Below are positions 26,807-36,930 of a DNA stretch of 64,000 nucleotides, one piece after another. This stretch comes from Formosa sp030427735 (GTDB taxonomy: Bacteria > Bacteroidota > Bacteroidia > Flavobacteriales > Flavobacteriaceae). Location: NCBI RefSeq assembly GCF_051200825.1, contig NZ_CP195158.1:3162001-3226000 (forward strand). Reading direction: 5' to 3'. Under the pieces are notes generated by a model that did no database searches, was not told the origin of the DNA, and saw only the letters and a list, made by a program, of their open reading frames with translations. How positions within the stretch are numbered: position 1 is the stretch's first letter; the number at the start of each line of letters is the position of its first letter. The translations under genes and the position numbers were made by a program.

Positions 26807-28387
26807 TTATTGCACACCGTGCATTTTGCGTTTCATCATCGGGTTTAACAGCAGCATGATTGCAGCTGCGGAAATTGGGATAATGGTAAAAATTAAGAAG
26901 AACGTAGATAAGCCATACTCTTCCGAAATCATATCGATGTAGCTTCCTGTAATACCTCCCAATAAATTAGCCACAAAATTAGCTACAAACCATATTCCAA
27001 ACATCATACTTACTAATTTTAACGGTGCTAATTTACTAACATAAGATAATCCTACTGGCGACACACAAAGCTCTCCTAATGTGTGCAGCAAATATGCAAT
27101 TACCAAAAATATTAAACTAACAGCCGCCGTTTTAGCACCTTCTGGTATGGTTGAAGCCCCATAAGCCAATACGGCAAAACCTAAACCGACCAACACTAAG
27201 CCAATAGCAAATTTTACTGGTCCAGACGGATTGTATTTACTTTCCCATATTTTAGAAAATAAAGGCGCAAACAAAATAATAAACAAAGAGTTTAAAACCG
27301 AAAACCAAGATGCAGGCACTTCGGTAGCGTCTGCTTCAAATTCTTTTTTCAACATCCAGATTACAATACCCCAAATAATTACAAAACTGAGTCCTAACCA
27401 AACATTAGATATTGCAAACTTGCTAAACGTCTGTTTAAATAACATAATTAACACATACGAAATTACAACCATTGGCACCAAAGTAATAATGGCATTTATA
27501 ATTTTAAATGTCATCGCGGCATTGCCAGCCAAGGCTCTATCTGTATAGTCTGATGCAAAAATAGTCATAGATCCACCTGCTTGCTCGAACGCCCACCAAA
27601 AGAAAACAGTAAACAAAGCAAAAATACCTATAACAAGCATTCTATCTTTTACCACTTTAGGACTTTCTGGCTCGACAGCCTGCTCTTCAGCTGTTGCTGT
27701 ATGATGCGATTTCGCTTCGGCCAAGGCCTCTTCTGTTTTAGCAGGCGACAATCCTATTTTTCCAAAAATCTTTTGTGCAAAATAAAACTGAAGCATTCCT
27801 AAAAACATAAAAATTCCAGCTAAACCAAAACCATAATGCCAGCCTACTTTTTCACCAATATAACCACATAGTAAAATACCTAAAAAGGCACCCGAGTTAA
27901 TACCCATATAAAAAATGGTATAACCAGCATCTTTTTCTTTACCTTGACCAATATACAACTGACCAACAATGGAAGAAATATTCGGCTTAAACAAACCGTT
28001 ACCTAAAATTAAACACAATAATCCTACAAAAAAGAACATGGTAGAAATACCTTCTAAGGCCATAGAGGCATGCCCTAAAGTCATGATAAAAGCCCCCAAA
28101 ACAATGGCATTTCTGTACCCCATTATTTTATCGGCAATAAGCCCTCCTATAATTGGAGTTAAATATACTAAACCTGTATACCACCCATAAAGCACCAATG
28201 CGTCGGCTCGTTCCCAAGCCCATCCTTCTTCTAGTAGGCTAGAGGTTAAAAATAAAACCAGTAAAGCACGCATACCGTAATACGAAAAGCGTTCCCACAT
28301 CTCGGTAAAAAACAATACAAACAATCCCGAAGGGTGTCCTAATACTGTTTTTTGGTTTGTTTCAGATCCTCCAAATTTATATTCCAT
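26807..28387 (-). CDS. POT-family (PTR2) proton-dependent oligopeptide transporter
   Basis: This is a 526-residue inner-membrane transporter with about 14 membrane segments. The PTR2 signature is visible as GGLIADKIMGYRNAI (about residues 80-94) and the FKPNIS motif in GNGLFKPNISSIVGQLY. The ExxER-type N-terminal motif is ERFSYYGMRALL near 32-43, where Glu-Arg couple protons. It would import di- and tripeptides. The next gene upstream in the same direction is a secreted dipeptidyl peptidase, 14 bases away, which makes a peptide degrade-and-import pair. Confidence 0.93.
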   Translation of the reverse strand: MEYKFGGSETNQKTVLGHPSGLFVLFFTEMWERFSYYGMRALLVLFLTSSLLEEGWAWERADALVLYGWYTGLVYLTPIIGGLIADKIMGYRNAIVLGAFIMTLGHASMALEGISTMFFFVGLLCLILGNGLFKPNISSIVGQLYIGQGKEKDAGYTIFYMGINSGAFLGILLCGYIGEKVGWHYGFGLAGIFMFLGMLQFYFAQKIFGKIGLSPAKTEEALAEAKSHHTATAEEQAVEPESPKVVKDRMLVIGIFALFTVFFWWAFEQAGGSMTIFASDYTDRALAGNAAMTFKIINAIITLVPMVVISYVLIMLFKQTFSKFAISNVWLGLSFVIIWGIVIWMLKKEFEADATEVPASWFSVLNSLFIILFAPLFSKIWESKYNPSGPVKFAIGLVLVGLGFAVLAYGASTIPEGAKTAAVSLIFLVIAYLLHTLGELCVSPVGLSYVSKLAPLKLVSMMFGIWFVANFVANLLGGITGSYIDMISEEYGLSTFFLIFTIIPISAAAIMLLLNPMMKRKMHGVQ

Positions 28388-28401
28388 AGTTTTTATAATG
28401 T

Positions 28402-30603
28402 TTAGTTATTTTTAGCATTTATTTTATCTCCCAGAGTTTTATCTATAAAATTGGTCATTTTGGTGTATAACTGCAATCTTGTATTTCCACCGTAAATACC
28501 ATGATTTTTATCTGGGTAAATCATAAGTTCAAACTGCTTGTTAGCTTGTACTAAAGCTTCTACCATACGCATGGTATTTTGAACATGTACATTATCGTCT
28601 CCAGACCCATGAATTAACAAGAAATCGCCTTCTAATTGATCTGCAAAGTTAATTGGTGAATTATCGTCGTAACCAGAAGCGTTCTCCTGCGGAGTAGTCA
28701 TATAACGCTCTGTATAAATAGAATCGTAAAATCTCCAACTGGTTACGGGAGCTACGGCAATTGCCATTTTAAATACATCGTTACCTTTAAAAATGGCATT
28801 ACTACTCATAAAACCACCAAAGCTCCAACCCCAAATACCAATACGCTCAGCATCGATATAAGAACGACTTCCTAGTTGCTTAGCGGCAGCAATCTGATCT
28901 TCCAATTCGAATTTCCCCAATTCCTTTTGGGTTGCTTTTTTAAAGGCAGCGCCTTTAAAACCTGTTCCTCGACCATCTACACAAGCTACAATATATCCTT
29001 TCTCGGCCAACATCTCGTACCAATAATCGTTGGCACTCATCCAACGGTTAGCCACTTGTTGCGATCCTGGACCTGAATATTGAAACATAAAAAGCGGATA
29101 CGTTTTTGAAGCATCAAAATTTGAAGGCTTAATCATCCACATATTTAAATCGTTCCCATTTACAGAAATGGTACTGAATTCTTTATACGAGACATCGTAA
29201 CCTGCCAATGTCGTACTTAATTCTTTATTGTCTTTAATAACTTTTATAACATCGCCGTTTTTGGCATTGTTAAGAGTATATACTGGTGGTGTTGTTGCGC
29301 TAGAATACGTATTAATAAAATAGGTGAAATCTGCACTAAAGGCCGCCGAATTGGTGCCTTCTTTCTGACTTAGTCTTGTTTTCTTCTTTCCGTTTAGACC
29401 AATGCTATACACATCGCGGTTGATAGATCCGTTTTCTACAGATTGATAAAATATTTTCTTTGTAGCTTTATCGAAACCGTAATATTGTGTTACTTCCCAA
29501 TTTCCAGACGTTATTTGTTTAATTAAGCTTCCATCTTTTTTATAGTGATAAATATGATTGTAGCCATCTTTTTCGCTAGTCCAGATAAAGCTATTATCTT
29601 CTAAAAACGTTAAATTATCGGTTACATCTACATAAGCTGGATCTTTATCGCTTAACACCAAAGTAGCGTTCATGTTCGAGGCTTCAATCATCCACAAATC
29701 CAATTCATTTTGGTGTCTGTTGGTGTACTGCGCGCTCAATACGTTGGCATCGTTAGTCCATTGTATTCTCGGAATATAAAAATCGGTGTATGCTTTATTT
29801 AAAACCACATCGGTTGTTTTGTTTTTAGTCAAGTCGAAAATATGCAACGATACTTTAGAATTTGCTTCACCTGCCTTTGGGTATTTAAACACCTCTTGCT
29901 GCGGATACAGACTAGTTCCATACATATCCATAGAAAATTCTGGCACCTCGGTTTCATCAAACTTAATATATGCTATTTTAGAGCCATCGGCATTCCATTC
30001 AAAAGCACGCACAAAAGCAAATTCTTCTTCGTACACCCAATCTGTAATACCGTTAATTATTTTATTCTCTACTCCATCGGTAGTGAATTTAGTAGTTTCT
30101 CCGGTTTTTAGATCTTTAACAAAAAGGTTATTGTTTAGACCGTAAGCCACTTTCGAGCCATCTGGAGAAAAGGTAGGTTCTTGTATTTTTTCGTCGGCCA
30201 CTTTCGTTAAGCTTTGTGTTGCCGTATCTAAAACATAATAAACGCCTAAAGTAGATCTACGAAAAATAGATTCTACTTCTGTAGCTAAAAGTACTTTGCT
30301 TTCGTCTGTACTAAAGGTATAATCGGTAAAGTATTCTATTTCCGATAAGGCTGAAGAATTCACTAAAGTATTAACTTTTTCTAAGGTTTTATAATCGTAA
30401 ATACCTATAGATGTTGTTCTGGTGGCACGATCGAAATCCAATACCGAATATTGTTTTCCGTTAGCCATAGAATGCAGCGATTGCATGCCTTCGGTTCTAA
30501 AACCACCGTTCCAAATGTCTTCTAAAGTAATCTGTTTTTTTTGCGCAGAAGTTAAGCCTGTCAAAAGAAAAAATGACAGTAAAAAATACGTATAATGCTT
30601 CAC
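28402..30603 (-). CDS. Dipeptidyl peptidase IV-like S9 family prolyl peptidase
   Basis: This is a secreted 733-residue enzyme starting at GTG, with signal peptide LLSFFLLTGLTSAQ. A DPPIV N-terminal beta-propeller (about residues 30-480) carries the Glu pair VYEEEFAF typical of DPP4 N-terminus binding. The C-terminal hydrolase domain has the nucleophile motif GWSFGGFMS, an Asp in HGSGDDNVH and the His in PDKNHGIYGG. It would release X-Pro dipeptides in the periplasm or at the surface. It is 14 bases upstream of the POT transporter and probably co-transcribed. Confidence 0.94.
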   Translation of the reverse strand: MKHYTYFLLSFFLLTGLTSAQKKQITLEDIWNGGFRTEGMQSLHSMANGKQYSVLDFDRATRTTSIGIYDYKTLEKVNTLVNSSALSEIEYFTDYTFSTDESKVLLATEVESIFRRSTLGVYYVLDTATQSLTKVADEKIQEPTFSPDGSKVAYGLNNNLFVKDLKTGETTKFTTDGVENKIINGITDWVYEEEFAFVRAFEWNADGSKIAYIKFDETEVPEFSMDMYGTSLYPQQEVFKYPKAGEANSKVSLHIFDLTKNKTTDVVLNKAYTDFYIPRIQWTNDANVLSAQYTNRHQNELDLWMIEASNMNATLVLSDKDPAYVDVTDNLTFLEDNSFIWTSEKDGYNHIYHYKKDGSLIKQITSGNWEVTQYYGFDKATKKIFYQSVENGSINRDVYSIGLNGKKKTRLSQKEGTNSAAFSADFTYFINTYSSATTPPVYTLNNAKNGDVIKVIKDNKELSTTLAGYDVSYKEFSTISVNGNDLNMWMIKPSNFDASKTYPLFMFQYSGPGSQQVANRWMSANDYWYEMLAEKGYIVACVDGRGTGFKGAAFKKATQKELGKFELEDQIAAAKQLGSRSYIDAERIGIWGWSFGGFMSSNAIFKGNDVFKMAIAVAPVTSWRFYDSIYTERYMTTPQENASGYDDNSPINFADQLEGDFLLIHGSGDDNVHVQNTMRMVEALVQANKQFELMIYPDKNHGIYGGNTRLQLYTKMTNFIDKTLGDKINAKNN

Positions 30604-30745
30604 GTTTAATTGTTTAATAAATTAGTTTAAATAGGGAATTTTAAAAATGTTGTCAAGTTTACTAAAAATTATGTAAAAAACCGCTACTATTAACAGTTTA
30701 TAAAGATATAGAAAGGCTTAAACCTCTAAATACGCTCAATAATAG

Positions 30746-30753
30746 TATCTTTG
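30746..30753 (+). promoter_or_regulatory. -7 promoter element for the HMG-CoA reductase operon
   Basis: TATCTTTG is an exact TAnnTTTG match 19 bases upstream of the HMGR ATG, predicting a leader of about 12 nt. There is no clear -33 TTTG at 19 bp. Confidence 0.55.
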
Positions 30754-30772
30754 CCCCGTTAAATTTATAAAA

Positions 30773-32089
30773 ATGAGCAAAACGATTTCTGGGTTTTCAA
30801 AACTATCAAAATCTAAAAAGATAGATTGGATTGCCAACACGTATTTTTCGAATCGCGAACACGCTAAATCCATCATTAAACAGTATTGGAATTCTAACGA
30901 CAAATTGCAACAACTGCACGACGAGTTTATAGAAAACACCATTACCAATTACTATCTACCCTTAGGCGTTGCTCCTAATTTTTTAATTAACAATACGCTC
31001 TACACCATCCCAATGGCTATCGAAGAAAGTTCTGTGGTTGCCGCTGCGAGTAAAGCAGCTAAATTTTGGTTAGACCGCGGTGGTTTTAAAACCCAAGTTA
31101 TATCGACCACCAAAATTGGACAAGTGCATTTTATGCACAACGGCAATGTAACAGAACTCACCAACTTTTTTAATGCGGTTAAACCGAAACTTTTAAACGC
31201 GGTTAAACCAATTTCTAAAAACATGGAAAAACGTGGTGGTGGTATTTTAGACATCGAATTGCGAGACAAAACCAATGCAATTCCTAATTATTACCAATTG
31301 CACGTATCTTTCGAAACAGTCAATGCCATGGGGGCGAATTTCATTAATTCCTGTTTGGAACAATTTGCCAAAACCTTTAAGACCGAAGCCGAAACATATA
31401 CTAGTTTTACAACCGAAAGTAAGCAAATAGACATTGTTATGAGTATTTTGTCTAACTATGTACCCGACTGTTTAGTACGCGCCGAAGTCAGCTGTAAGGT
31501 TGAAGATTTAACAGAAAATGATGACATTCCCGCAGAAGAATTTGCCAAAAAATTTGTGCAAGCAGTTAATATTGCAGAAATAGAACCGTATCGAGCTGTA
31601 ACACATAACAAAGGCATTATGAATGGGATAGACGCCGTTGTTCTAGCCACAGGTAATGATTTTAGAGCTATTGAAGCTGGAGTACATGCGTATGCTGCAA
31701 AAAATGGCACTTATAGCAGTTTATCGCATGCTAAAATAGAAAACGACACCTTTTATTTTTGGATGGAAATTCCGTTGGCTTTAGGTACCGTTGGCGGATT
31801 AACCAATTTGCATCCGCTTGTAAAATTAGCTTTAGAAATGCTCAACAATCCAAGCGCACAAGAGCTCATGCAAATTGTTGCTGTGGCAGGATTGGCTCAG
31901 AATTTCGCTGCATTACGTTCGCTAACAACAACAGGCATTCAGCAAGGACATATGAAAATGCACCTGATGAATATCTTAAACCAGTTTGAGGCCAATACCG
32001 AAGAAAAAACCATCTTAACCCAGCAGTTTAAAACCCAAACGGTATCGCACAATGCCGTACTTGAAGCCTTAGAAAAACTCCGCCAATAA
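30773..32089 (+). CDS. Hydroxymethylglutaryl-CoA reductase (class II type)
   Basis: This enzyme reduces HMG-CoA to mevalonate with NAD(P)H, the committed step of the mevalonate pathway. Catalytic features of bacterial class II reductases are present: Glu in AIEESSVVAAASKAAK (about 84-85), Lys in THNKGIMNGIDAV, Asp in ATGNDFRAIEAG, and the C-terminal His pair in GHMKMH (393 and 397). The 438-residue length is typical. The stop overlaps the start of the following GHMP kinase by one base, so the two are coupled. Other mevalonate genes are 30 kb away at 61-64 kb. Confidence 0.94.
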   Translation: MSKTISGFSKLSKSKKIDWIANTYFSNREHAKSIIKQYWNSNDKLQQLHDEFIENTITNYYLPLGVAPNFLINNTLYTIPMAIEESSVVAAASKAAKFWLDRGGFKTQVISTTKIGQVHFMHNGNVTELTNFFNAVKPKLLNAVKPISKNMEKRGGGILDIELRDKTNAIPNYYQLHVSFETVNAMGANFINSCLEQFAKTFKTEAETYTSFTTESKQIDIVMSILSNYVPDCLVRAEVSCKVEDLTENDDIPAEEFAKKFVQAVNIAEIEPYRAVTHNKGIMNGIDAVVLATGNDFRAIEAGVHAYAAKNGTYSSLSHAKIENDTFYFWMEIPLALGTVGGLTNLHPLVKLALEMLNNPSAQELMQIVAVAGLAQNFAALRSLTTTGIQQGHMKMHLMNILNQFEANTEEKTILTQQFKTQTVSHNAVLEALEKLRQ

Positions 32090-32994
32090 TGAATAGATTT
32101 TACAGCAATGGCAAACTTTTAATTACAGCTGAATATTTAGTTTTAGATGGCGCAACAGCTTTGGCTTTACCCACTACATTCGGGCAATCGTTACAAGTAA
32201 CATCGTCAACTACCGAAGGAATTACATGGCAAAGTCTAGACGAGCAAAATCGTGTTTGGTTCGAAACCCACTTTCACATACACGACAATCAATTTACAAG
32301 CAAAAACGATGATGACTTGTCTAAACGTTTACTATCCATTTTAAACGCTGCCAAATCTCTAAACCCTCTGTTTTTAAGTAATGAACAAAACATTTCCGTA
32401 AAAACAACTTTAGATTTTCCCAGACATTGGGGTTTAGGCACCTCGTCTACCTTAATAAATAATATCGCCAATTGGGCAACTATAAACCCCTATACTTTAT
32501 TGGCACGTACCTTTGGAGGTAGCGGCTACGATATTGCCTGCGCCAGCCATAATACGCCTATATGTTACACCTTACAGGATAAACAACCGGTAGTACAAGC
32601 TGTAAGATTTAATCCCAAATTTAAAGAACAGCTCTATTTTGTATACTTAAACGAAAAACAAAATAGCCGCGAAGGTATTGCCCGTTACAAGGCTTACAAT
32701 ACCAACAAAACTGAAGCTATTAAAACCATTAACCACATAACTTCAGCACTCGTTGATTGCCATAATTTAAACCAATTTAATGCCTTAATTGACGAGCATG
32801 AAACCCTCATTTCCGAAATAATTGATTTGCAACCCGTAAAACAACGGCTGTTTCCCGATTTTAAAGGCAGTATAAAAAGTTTAGGTGCTTGGGGAGGCGA
32901 TTTTATTTTAGTAACGAGTACAAGCCCACCGCAAGACTATTTTAAAGCAAAAGGCTACACTACCATACGATCTTACAATGAGATGATTTTATAA
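32089..32994 (+). CDS. GYDIA-family GHMP kinase
   Basis: This is a 301-residue GHMP-superfamily small-molecule kinase. The N-terminal segment FYSNGKLLITAEYLVLDGATALALP is like the start of mevalonate and phosphomevalonate kinases. The ATP loop is GLGTSS at 115-120, and GSGYDIA at 144-150 is the motif that names the family. The third GHMP motif is LGAWGGDF. It is translationally coupled to HMG-CoA reductase, so a substrate in the mevalonate pathway is likely. A separate mevalonate kinase and a decarboxylase lie at 61-64 kb, while no canonical phosphomevalonate kinase is in the window. The precise substrate cannot be settled from sequence. Confidence 0.85.
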   Translation: MNRFYSNGKLLITAEYLVLDGATALALPTTFGQSLQVTSSTTEGITWQSLDEQNRVWFETHFHIHDNQFTSKNDDDLSKRLLSILNAAKSLNPLFLSNEQNISVKTTLDFPRHWGLGTSSTLINNIANWATINPYTLLARTFGGSGYDIACASHNTPICYTLQDKQPVVQAVRFNPKFKEQLYFVYLNEKQNSREGIARYKAYNTNKTEAIKTINHITSALVDCHNLNQFNALIDEHETLISEIIDLQPVKQRLFPDFKGSIKSLGAWGGDFILVTSTSPPQDYFKAKGYTTIRSYNEMIL

Positions 32995-33119
32995 ATTTCA
33001 ATCACGCTTGCATTAAAATACTAAATGCTCAACAGATTGATGTGGACAACACAAATTGTCATCCTTTTTAATTATTCAACTTAAACTCTCTTAAAAAAAT
33101 CATAAACTTTTACAAACAA

Positions 33120-33150
33120 AAAAATCCCCATCACGAGATGGGGATTTTTA
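33120..33150. terminator. Bidirectional terminator between GYDIA kinase and PpiD-like gene
   Basis: A 13-bp perfect stem AAAAATCCCCATC/GATGGGGATTTTT with the loop ACGA lies between convergent genes. It has A and T runs on both sides, so it can serve both strands. Confidence 0.88.
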
Positions 33151-33174
33151 TATGTTGTAAAGCTATTTAAAACC

Positions 33175-35298
33175 TTATTGTACGGTTTGTGCTCTATTGT
33201 CTTCGATATCTGAAGCCTCTCTTAAAGCTTGGTATAACCTTGAATTTACTGCGTTTGCTTTTTGTTGTCCTACACGATTAGCAAAAGCTTGGTAACTATC
33301 TAATTCTACTGCTGGCGTTACTTTAGTTACTTGCACCATGTAAACACCATTGTTACCTACTAGTAGCTTAGACGTTTCACCTTCATTTAACCCAAAAGCA
33401 GCACCTACAATTATAGGCTCTCTACCTGCTCCAGAAATGGTTGGGTTTTTCATATTGATAGCCGATGCTGTTCTTATAGTTTGCTTTTCTGCAGATGCTA
33501 AAGCATCTAAAGTTGTTGCGGTAATGCGTGATTTTAATAGCTCTGCTTTTTTCTCTTTACGAATTTCTGGCACAACTATAGCCGATGCATTTTCTACAGA
33601 CATTAAACCCGCTTTGTTTTTAGCTGAAAGCTGTACCAATACATAACCACCAGGAATATTAAAACGTTTTACATCGCCTACTTGTGTTTCTTCCTCGAAA
33701 GTCCATTTTACAATTTGACGTTGATTGCTTAAACCTGGAATGTTTTCTTGTAAAATTTCGATTCCTTTTACAGGACGTACGGTATAGTTATTTGTTTTTG
33801 CCACCTCTTGGAAATCCTGATCGCCAACGGCAATCTCAAACTTAGAAGCATCTCTAAACACTTTATCTATTGTTGCTTCAGACGGCTCTATTTGTCTTGC
33901 TATAGTTGCTACCTTAACAGCTTTCTCTTTACTTTTCTGATCTAAAATTTCGATAATATGAAAACCAAAATCAGTTTCTACTACAGCAATATCGCCAGTG
34001 TTATTCTGGAATGTATAGTCTCTAAATTCTGGCACCATCGCATTGTAAGTATACCAGTCTAAAACGCCTTCTTTTTCGTTACTTACTTTATCGGCAGACA
34101 AATCTAATAAGTCTACAAACTTTGAAGGATTTGCTTTTATAATAGCCATAGCGCTATCGGCAGTCTTTTTAGCCTCAACTTTATTCTGTACAGTTTCTGC
34201 AGTTGCAGCACGAGATCCTACAAAAGGAATTAAAATGTGTCTAGACTTTACAGAATCTGGCATCATAGTTTCGGCTACCAATTTAGATAATTTAAAATAT
34301 CCGTTTTCTTTGTATGGTCCATATACTGCACCTACTTCTTTATCGAATAAATTATCAGCTAATGGCTTAGACAATCCTGATTTAAACACATAAGCATCAT
34401 TGTATTTAATATCGGAATGCGTGTTAACATACGCTTCGTTATCGGTTACATTTGCAAAACCTAATACGGTATCGTTTGCTTTAGTAATGTCGTTATAAAC
34501 CACCGAATTGTTTAACATTGCCGATAACCCAGCAGAAATTTCTTTTTCATCTTCTAACGAAGCTACTTCTCTAAACTCTACAAAGTTAATATCTCTTGAA
34601 GCCTCTACTTCGAATTGCTTTTTATGGCTTTCTATATAACTAGAAATTTCAGATTTAGAAACGGTAATAGTACTATCTGGTATAGATGTAAACGGTACTT
34701 GCACATATTTAATATCAACTTTGTTGCCTTCTAAATCATGCTCTATTTTACCTTCTGCCAAAGTACCAGTTACGCCAGCCTTTACCATATTAATGTATTC
34801 TTGTTGCATACCTGTTGCAGCGATAGAATTTTCGTAATCTATCCATTGTTGGTAAGCTTCTGCAGATGTTGCTTTAATGTTCGCGATATATTCGTTTAAC
34901 TTATTTTCGTCGAACATACCAGCTTCATTTTGAAATTCCGGACTACTGGCAAGATTTGTTTTTAATAAATCGCGCATTTGATCGCGCTCTACGCTAAACC
35001 CTAATTTTTCGTATTGCGACTCCATTACTGCCTGTCTTACTTCTTGCTCCCACACGCGGTTCATAGCTTGTGTACTGGTTACACTAGGCCCCATTTGTCG
35101 TTGTGCAAATTCAACTTTACGTAAAAAGTCTTCTCTAGAAATTTCCTTACCATTTATAGTGGCGACTACATTTTGAGCTTTTGCCGATAAGGCGCCGCTG
35201 TTTTGGAATAATCCTGAAAGTACAAACGAGAATAATGCTAATGCAATAATTAAGATTAAGAAAAGTGAACGCTGTCTAATTTTATTTAAAACTGCCAT
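33175..35298 (-). CDS. PpiD/SurA-like peptidylprolyl isomerase
   Basis: This is a 707-residue periplasmic folding factor anchored by one N-terminal membrane segment (SLFLILIIALALFSFVLSGLF). It has a SurA/PpiD-type N-terminal chaperone domain (about 40-190), a parvulin rotamase domain beginning at SRHILIPFVG, and a second parvulin-like region toward the C-terminus. The overall layout matches E. coli PpiD (623 residues). It would assist folding of secreted or outer-membrane proteins. It starts 108 bases after the CNNM protein gene and ends in a strong terminator. Confidence 0.92.
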   Translation of the reverse strand: MAVLNKIRQRSLFLILIIALALFSFVLSGLFQNSGALSAKAQNVVATINGKEISREDFLRKVEFAQRQMGPSVTSTQAMNRVWEQEVRQAVMESQYEKLGFSVERDQMRDLLKTNLASSPEFQNEAGMFDENKLNEYIANIKATSAEAYQQWIDYENSIAATGMQQEYINMVKAGVTGTLAEGKIEHDLEGNKVDIKYVQVPFTSIPDSTITVSKSEISSYIESHKKQFEVEASRDINFVEFREVASLEDEKEISAGLSAMLNNSVVYNDITKANDTVLGFANVTDNEAYVNTHSDIKYNDAYVFKSGLSKPLADNLFDKEVGAVYGPYKENGYFKLSKLVAETMMPDSVKSRHILIPFVGSRAATAETVQNKVEAKKTADSAMAIIKANPSKFVDLLDLSADKVSNEKEGVLDWYTYNAMVPEFRDYTFQNNTGDIAVVETDFGFHIIEILDQKSKEKAVKVATIARQIEPSEATIDKVFRDASKFEIAVGDQDFQEVAKTNNYTVRPVKGIEILQENIPGLSNQRQIVKWTFEEETQVGDVKRFNIPGGYVLVQLSAKNKAGLMSVENASAIVVPEIRKEKKAELLKSRITATTLDALASAEKQTIRTASAINMKNPTISGAGREPIIVGAAFGLNEGETSKLLVGNNGVYMVQVTKVTPAVELDSYQAFANRVGQQKANAVNSRLYQALREASDIEDNRAQTVQ

Positions 35299-35406
35299 CT
35301 GTCATTTAAATTTTTATGAAATATAGGCCGCGAAAATACCATTTTCATTTTAATAAAAAAAGGAGAAAATTGCAATAATGCTATTAATTTCTTGGAATTT
35401 AGAAAA

Positions 35407-36696
35407 TTAATCTATATCAGCTATTTTTAGAGCTACCAAGTCTATTTTGGTATTCGAAACTTCTAAAATGGTAAACTGAAATTGATCGATGACTACCATT
35501 TCGTTTTTAGTAGGAATCTCTTCGGTATGATTAACAATAAAGCCCCCTAGCGTTTCGTAATTTTCGCTTTCGGGCACATTAAGTTTATAGTTTTCGTTAA
35601 GATAATCGACCTCTAAACGCGCCGAAAATGTATAGTTATTATCGTCTACTTTCTCTTCTACCAGAACCACGGTATCGTGTTCGTCTTCTATTTCGCCAAA
35701 CAGTTCTTCTACAATATCCTCTACAGTCATAATTCCAGAAGTCCCACCATATTCATCCAGCACCACGGCAATACTTTTGCGCTTTTTTATAAGCACGCTC
35801 AACACATCTTTAATAAGCATGGTTTCTGGCACCAACTCTACTGGCATTAAAATAGATTTGATAGATTTTGGTTTTTTGAACAACTCGAATGAGTGAACAT
35901 AGCCTAAAATATCGTCTATCGTATCTTTAAACACCAATATTTTAGACAGTCCTGTTTCTGTAAACAACACATTTAAATTTTTTGGTGTTTCATGAAGTTC
36001 TATAGCAGTTATTTCGGTTCTGGGCACCATAACTTCTCTGGCTTTAACTTCGGAAAATTCTAAGGCGTTCTGAAAAATTTGTATTTCGCTATCTACCTCT
36101 TCATGTTCTTCAACCTTCTGCAATTGCTCGCTTATGTAATTCCCCAATTCTACTTTCGAAAAAGCCAACTGTACTTGGTCGCCTTCGGTTTTAAAGAAAC
36201 GTTTGAGTACGAAATCGGAAATCCATAAAACAAAATCCGATACCCAAGAAAACAAGCAATAAAACACATACGCAGGAATAGCCAAAGCCTTTAGCAATGA
36301 ATTGGCGTATATCTGAAAAAACACTTTAGGTAAAAACTCTGCCGTGATTAAAATGATAAGTGTAGAAATTATAGTTTGCGACAACAAACTCAACTCTACA
36401 AACATGTAGTTTACAAAACCAGAATTAGACGGCAACATAGACTGAAACCAGTCGACCAACAAATCGCCCATAAAAAACCCATACACTACCAAGGCTATAT
36501 TATTACCTATAAGCATGGTGGCAATAAATTTTGAAGGTTTTGCCGTTAATTTGGTAAGCACTTTGGCCAAAAAGCCTTTTTGCTTCTTTTCAATTTCGAT
36601 ATGGATTTTATTAGACGACACATACGCAATCTCCATGCCCGAGAAAAAAGCAGACAGTAATAACGACGAAACGATAATGATGATGGCTAAAGTCAT
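35407..36696 (-). CDS. CNNM/CBS-domain transporter-like (hemolysin family) protein
   Basis: This 429-residue protein has an N-terminal CNNM (DUF21) domain of about four membrane segments (residues 1-175). A pair of CBS domains follows (EVMVPRTEITAIEL ... LDEYGGTSGIMTVEDIVEELFGEI), then a CorC/HlyC C-terminal domain. Relatives move or sense Mg2+/Co2+; the hemolysin name is historical. It lies next to the small membrane gene and the LptC group. It is not the gliding protein GldE by context, since no ssb, mutY or gldD is nearby. Confidence 0.9.
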   Translation of the reverse strand: MTLAIIIIVSSLLLSAFFSGMEIAYVSSNKIHIEIEKKQKGFLAKVLTKLTAKPSKFIATMLIGNNIALVVYGFFMGDLLVDWFQSMLPSNSGFVNYMFVELSLLSQTIISTLIILITAEFLPKVFFQIYANSLLKALAIPAYVFYCLFSWVSDFVLWISDFVLKRFFKTEGDQVQLAFSKVELGNYISEQLQKVEEHEEVDSEIQIFQNALEFSEVKAREVMVPRTEITAIELHETPKNLNVLFTETGLSKILVFKDTIDDILGYVHSFELFKKPKSIKSILMPVELVPETMLIKDVLSVLIKKRKSIAVVLDEYGGTSGIMTVEDIVEELFGEIEDEHDTVVLVEEKVDDNNYTFSARLEVDYLNENYKLNVPESENYETLGGFIVNHTEEIPTKNEMVVIDQFQFTILEVSNTKIDLVALKIADID

Positions 36697-36891
36697 CTAT
36701 TGTTTTGGATCTCTATTATTGAATTTTTTATTGAAACGTTTTCTAAAGAAGAACATAAAAACACCTAATCCGGCAAACCCCAAAGAAATATAAGCTCCCA
36801 TGCGGTCGTTATTCCACTTAGATATGGCATCGTAAAGAAACAATACAGCAAATACTAAATAAGCATATTGAAAAATCTTAAATATATTCAT
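36697..36891 (-). CDS. Small two-helix membrane protein
   Basis: This 64-residue protein has two hydrophobic segments (IFQYAYLVFAVLFLYDAI and AYISLGFAGLGVFMFFF) followed by a highly basic tail (RKRFNKKFNNRDPK). It abuts the CNNM gene with no gap, its stop directly before that gene's ATG, and follows lptC by 39 bases. The genomic position strongly implies a real gene. The function is unknown. Confidence 0.75.
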   Translation of the reverse strand: MNIFKIFQYAYLVFAVLFLYDAISKWNNDRMGAYISLGFAGLGVFMFFFRKRFNKKFNNRDPKQ

Positions 36892-36930
36892 GTAATCGAA
36901 ATAAGTTTAATTTAAAGTAAAGGTAACGAA

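Noticed and set aside
35407..36696. Assignment of the CNNM/CBS protein as gliding protein GldE
   Set aside because: The domain layout is similar, but the usual ssb/mutY/gldD neighbours are absent and the gene belongs to the LptC neighbourhood.
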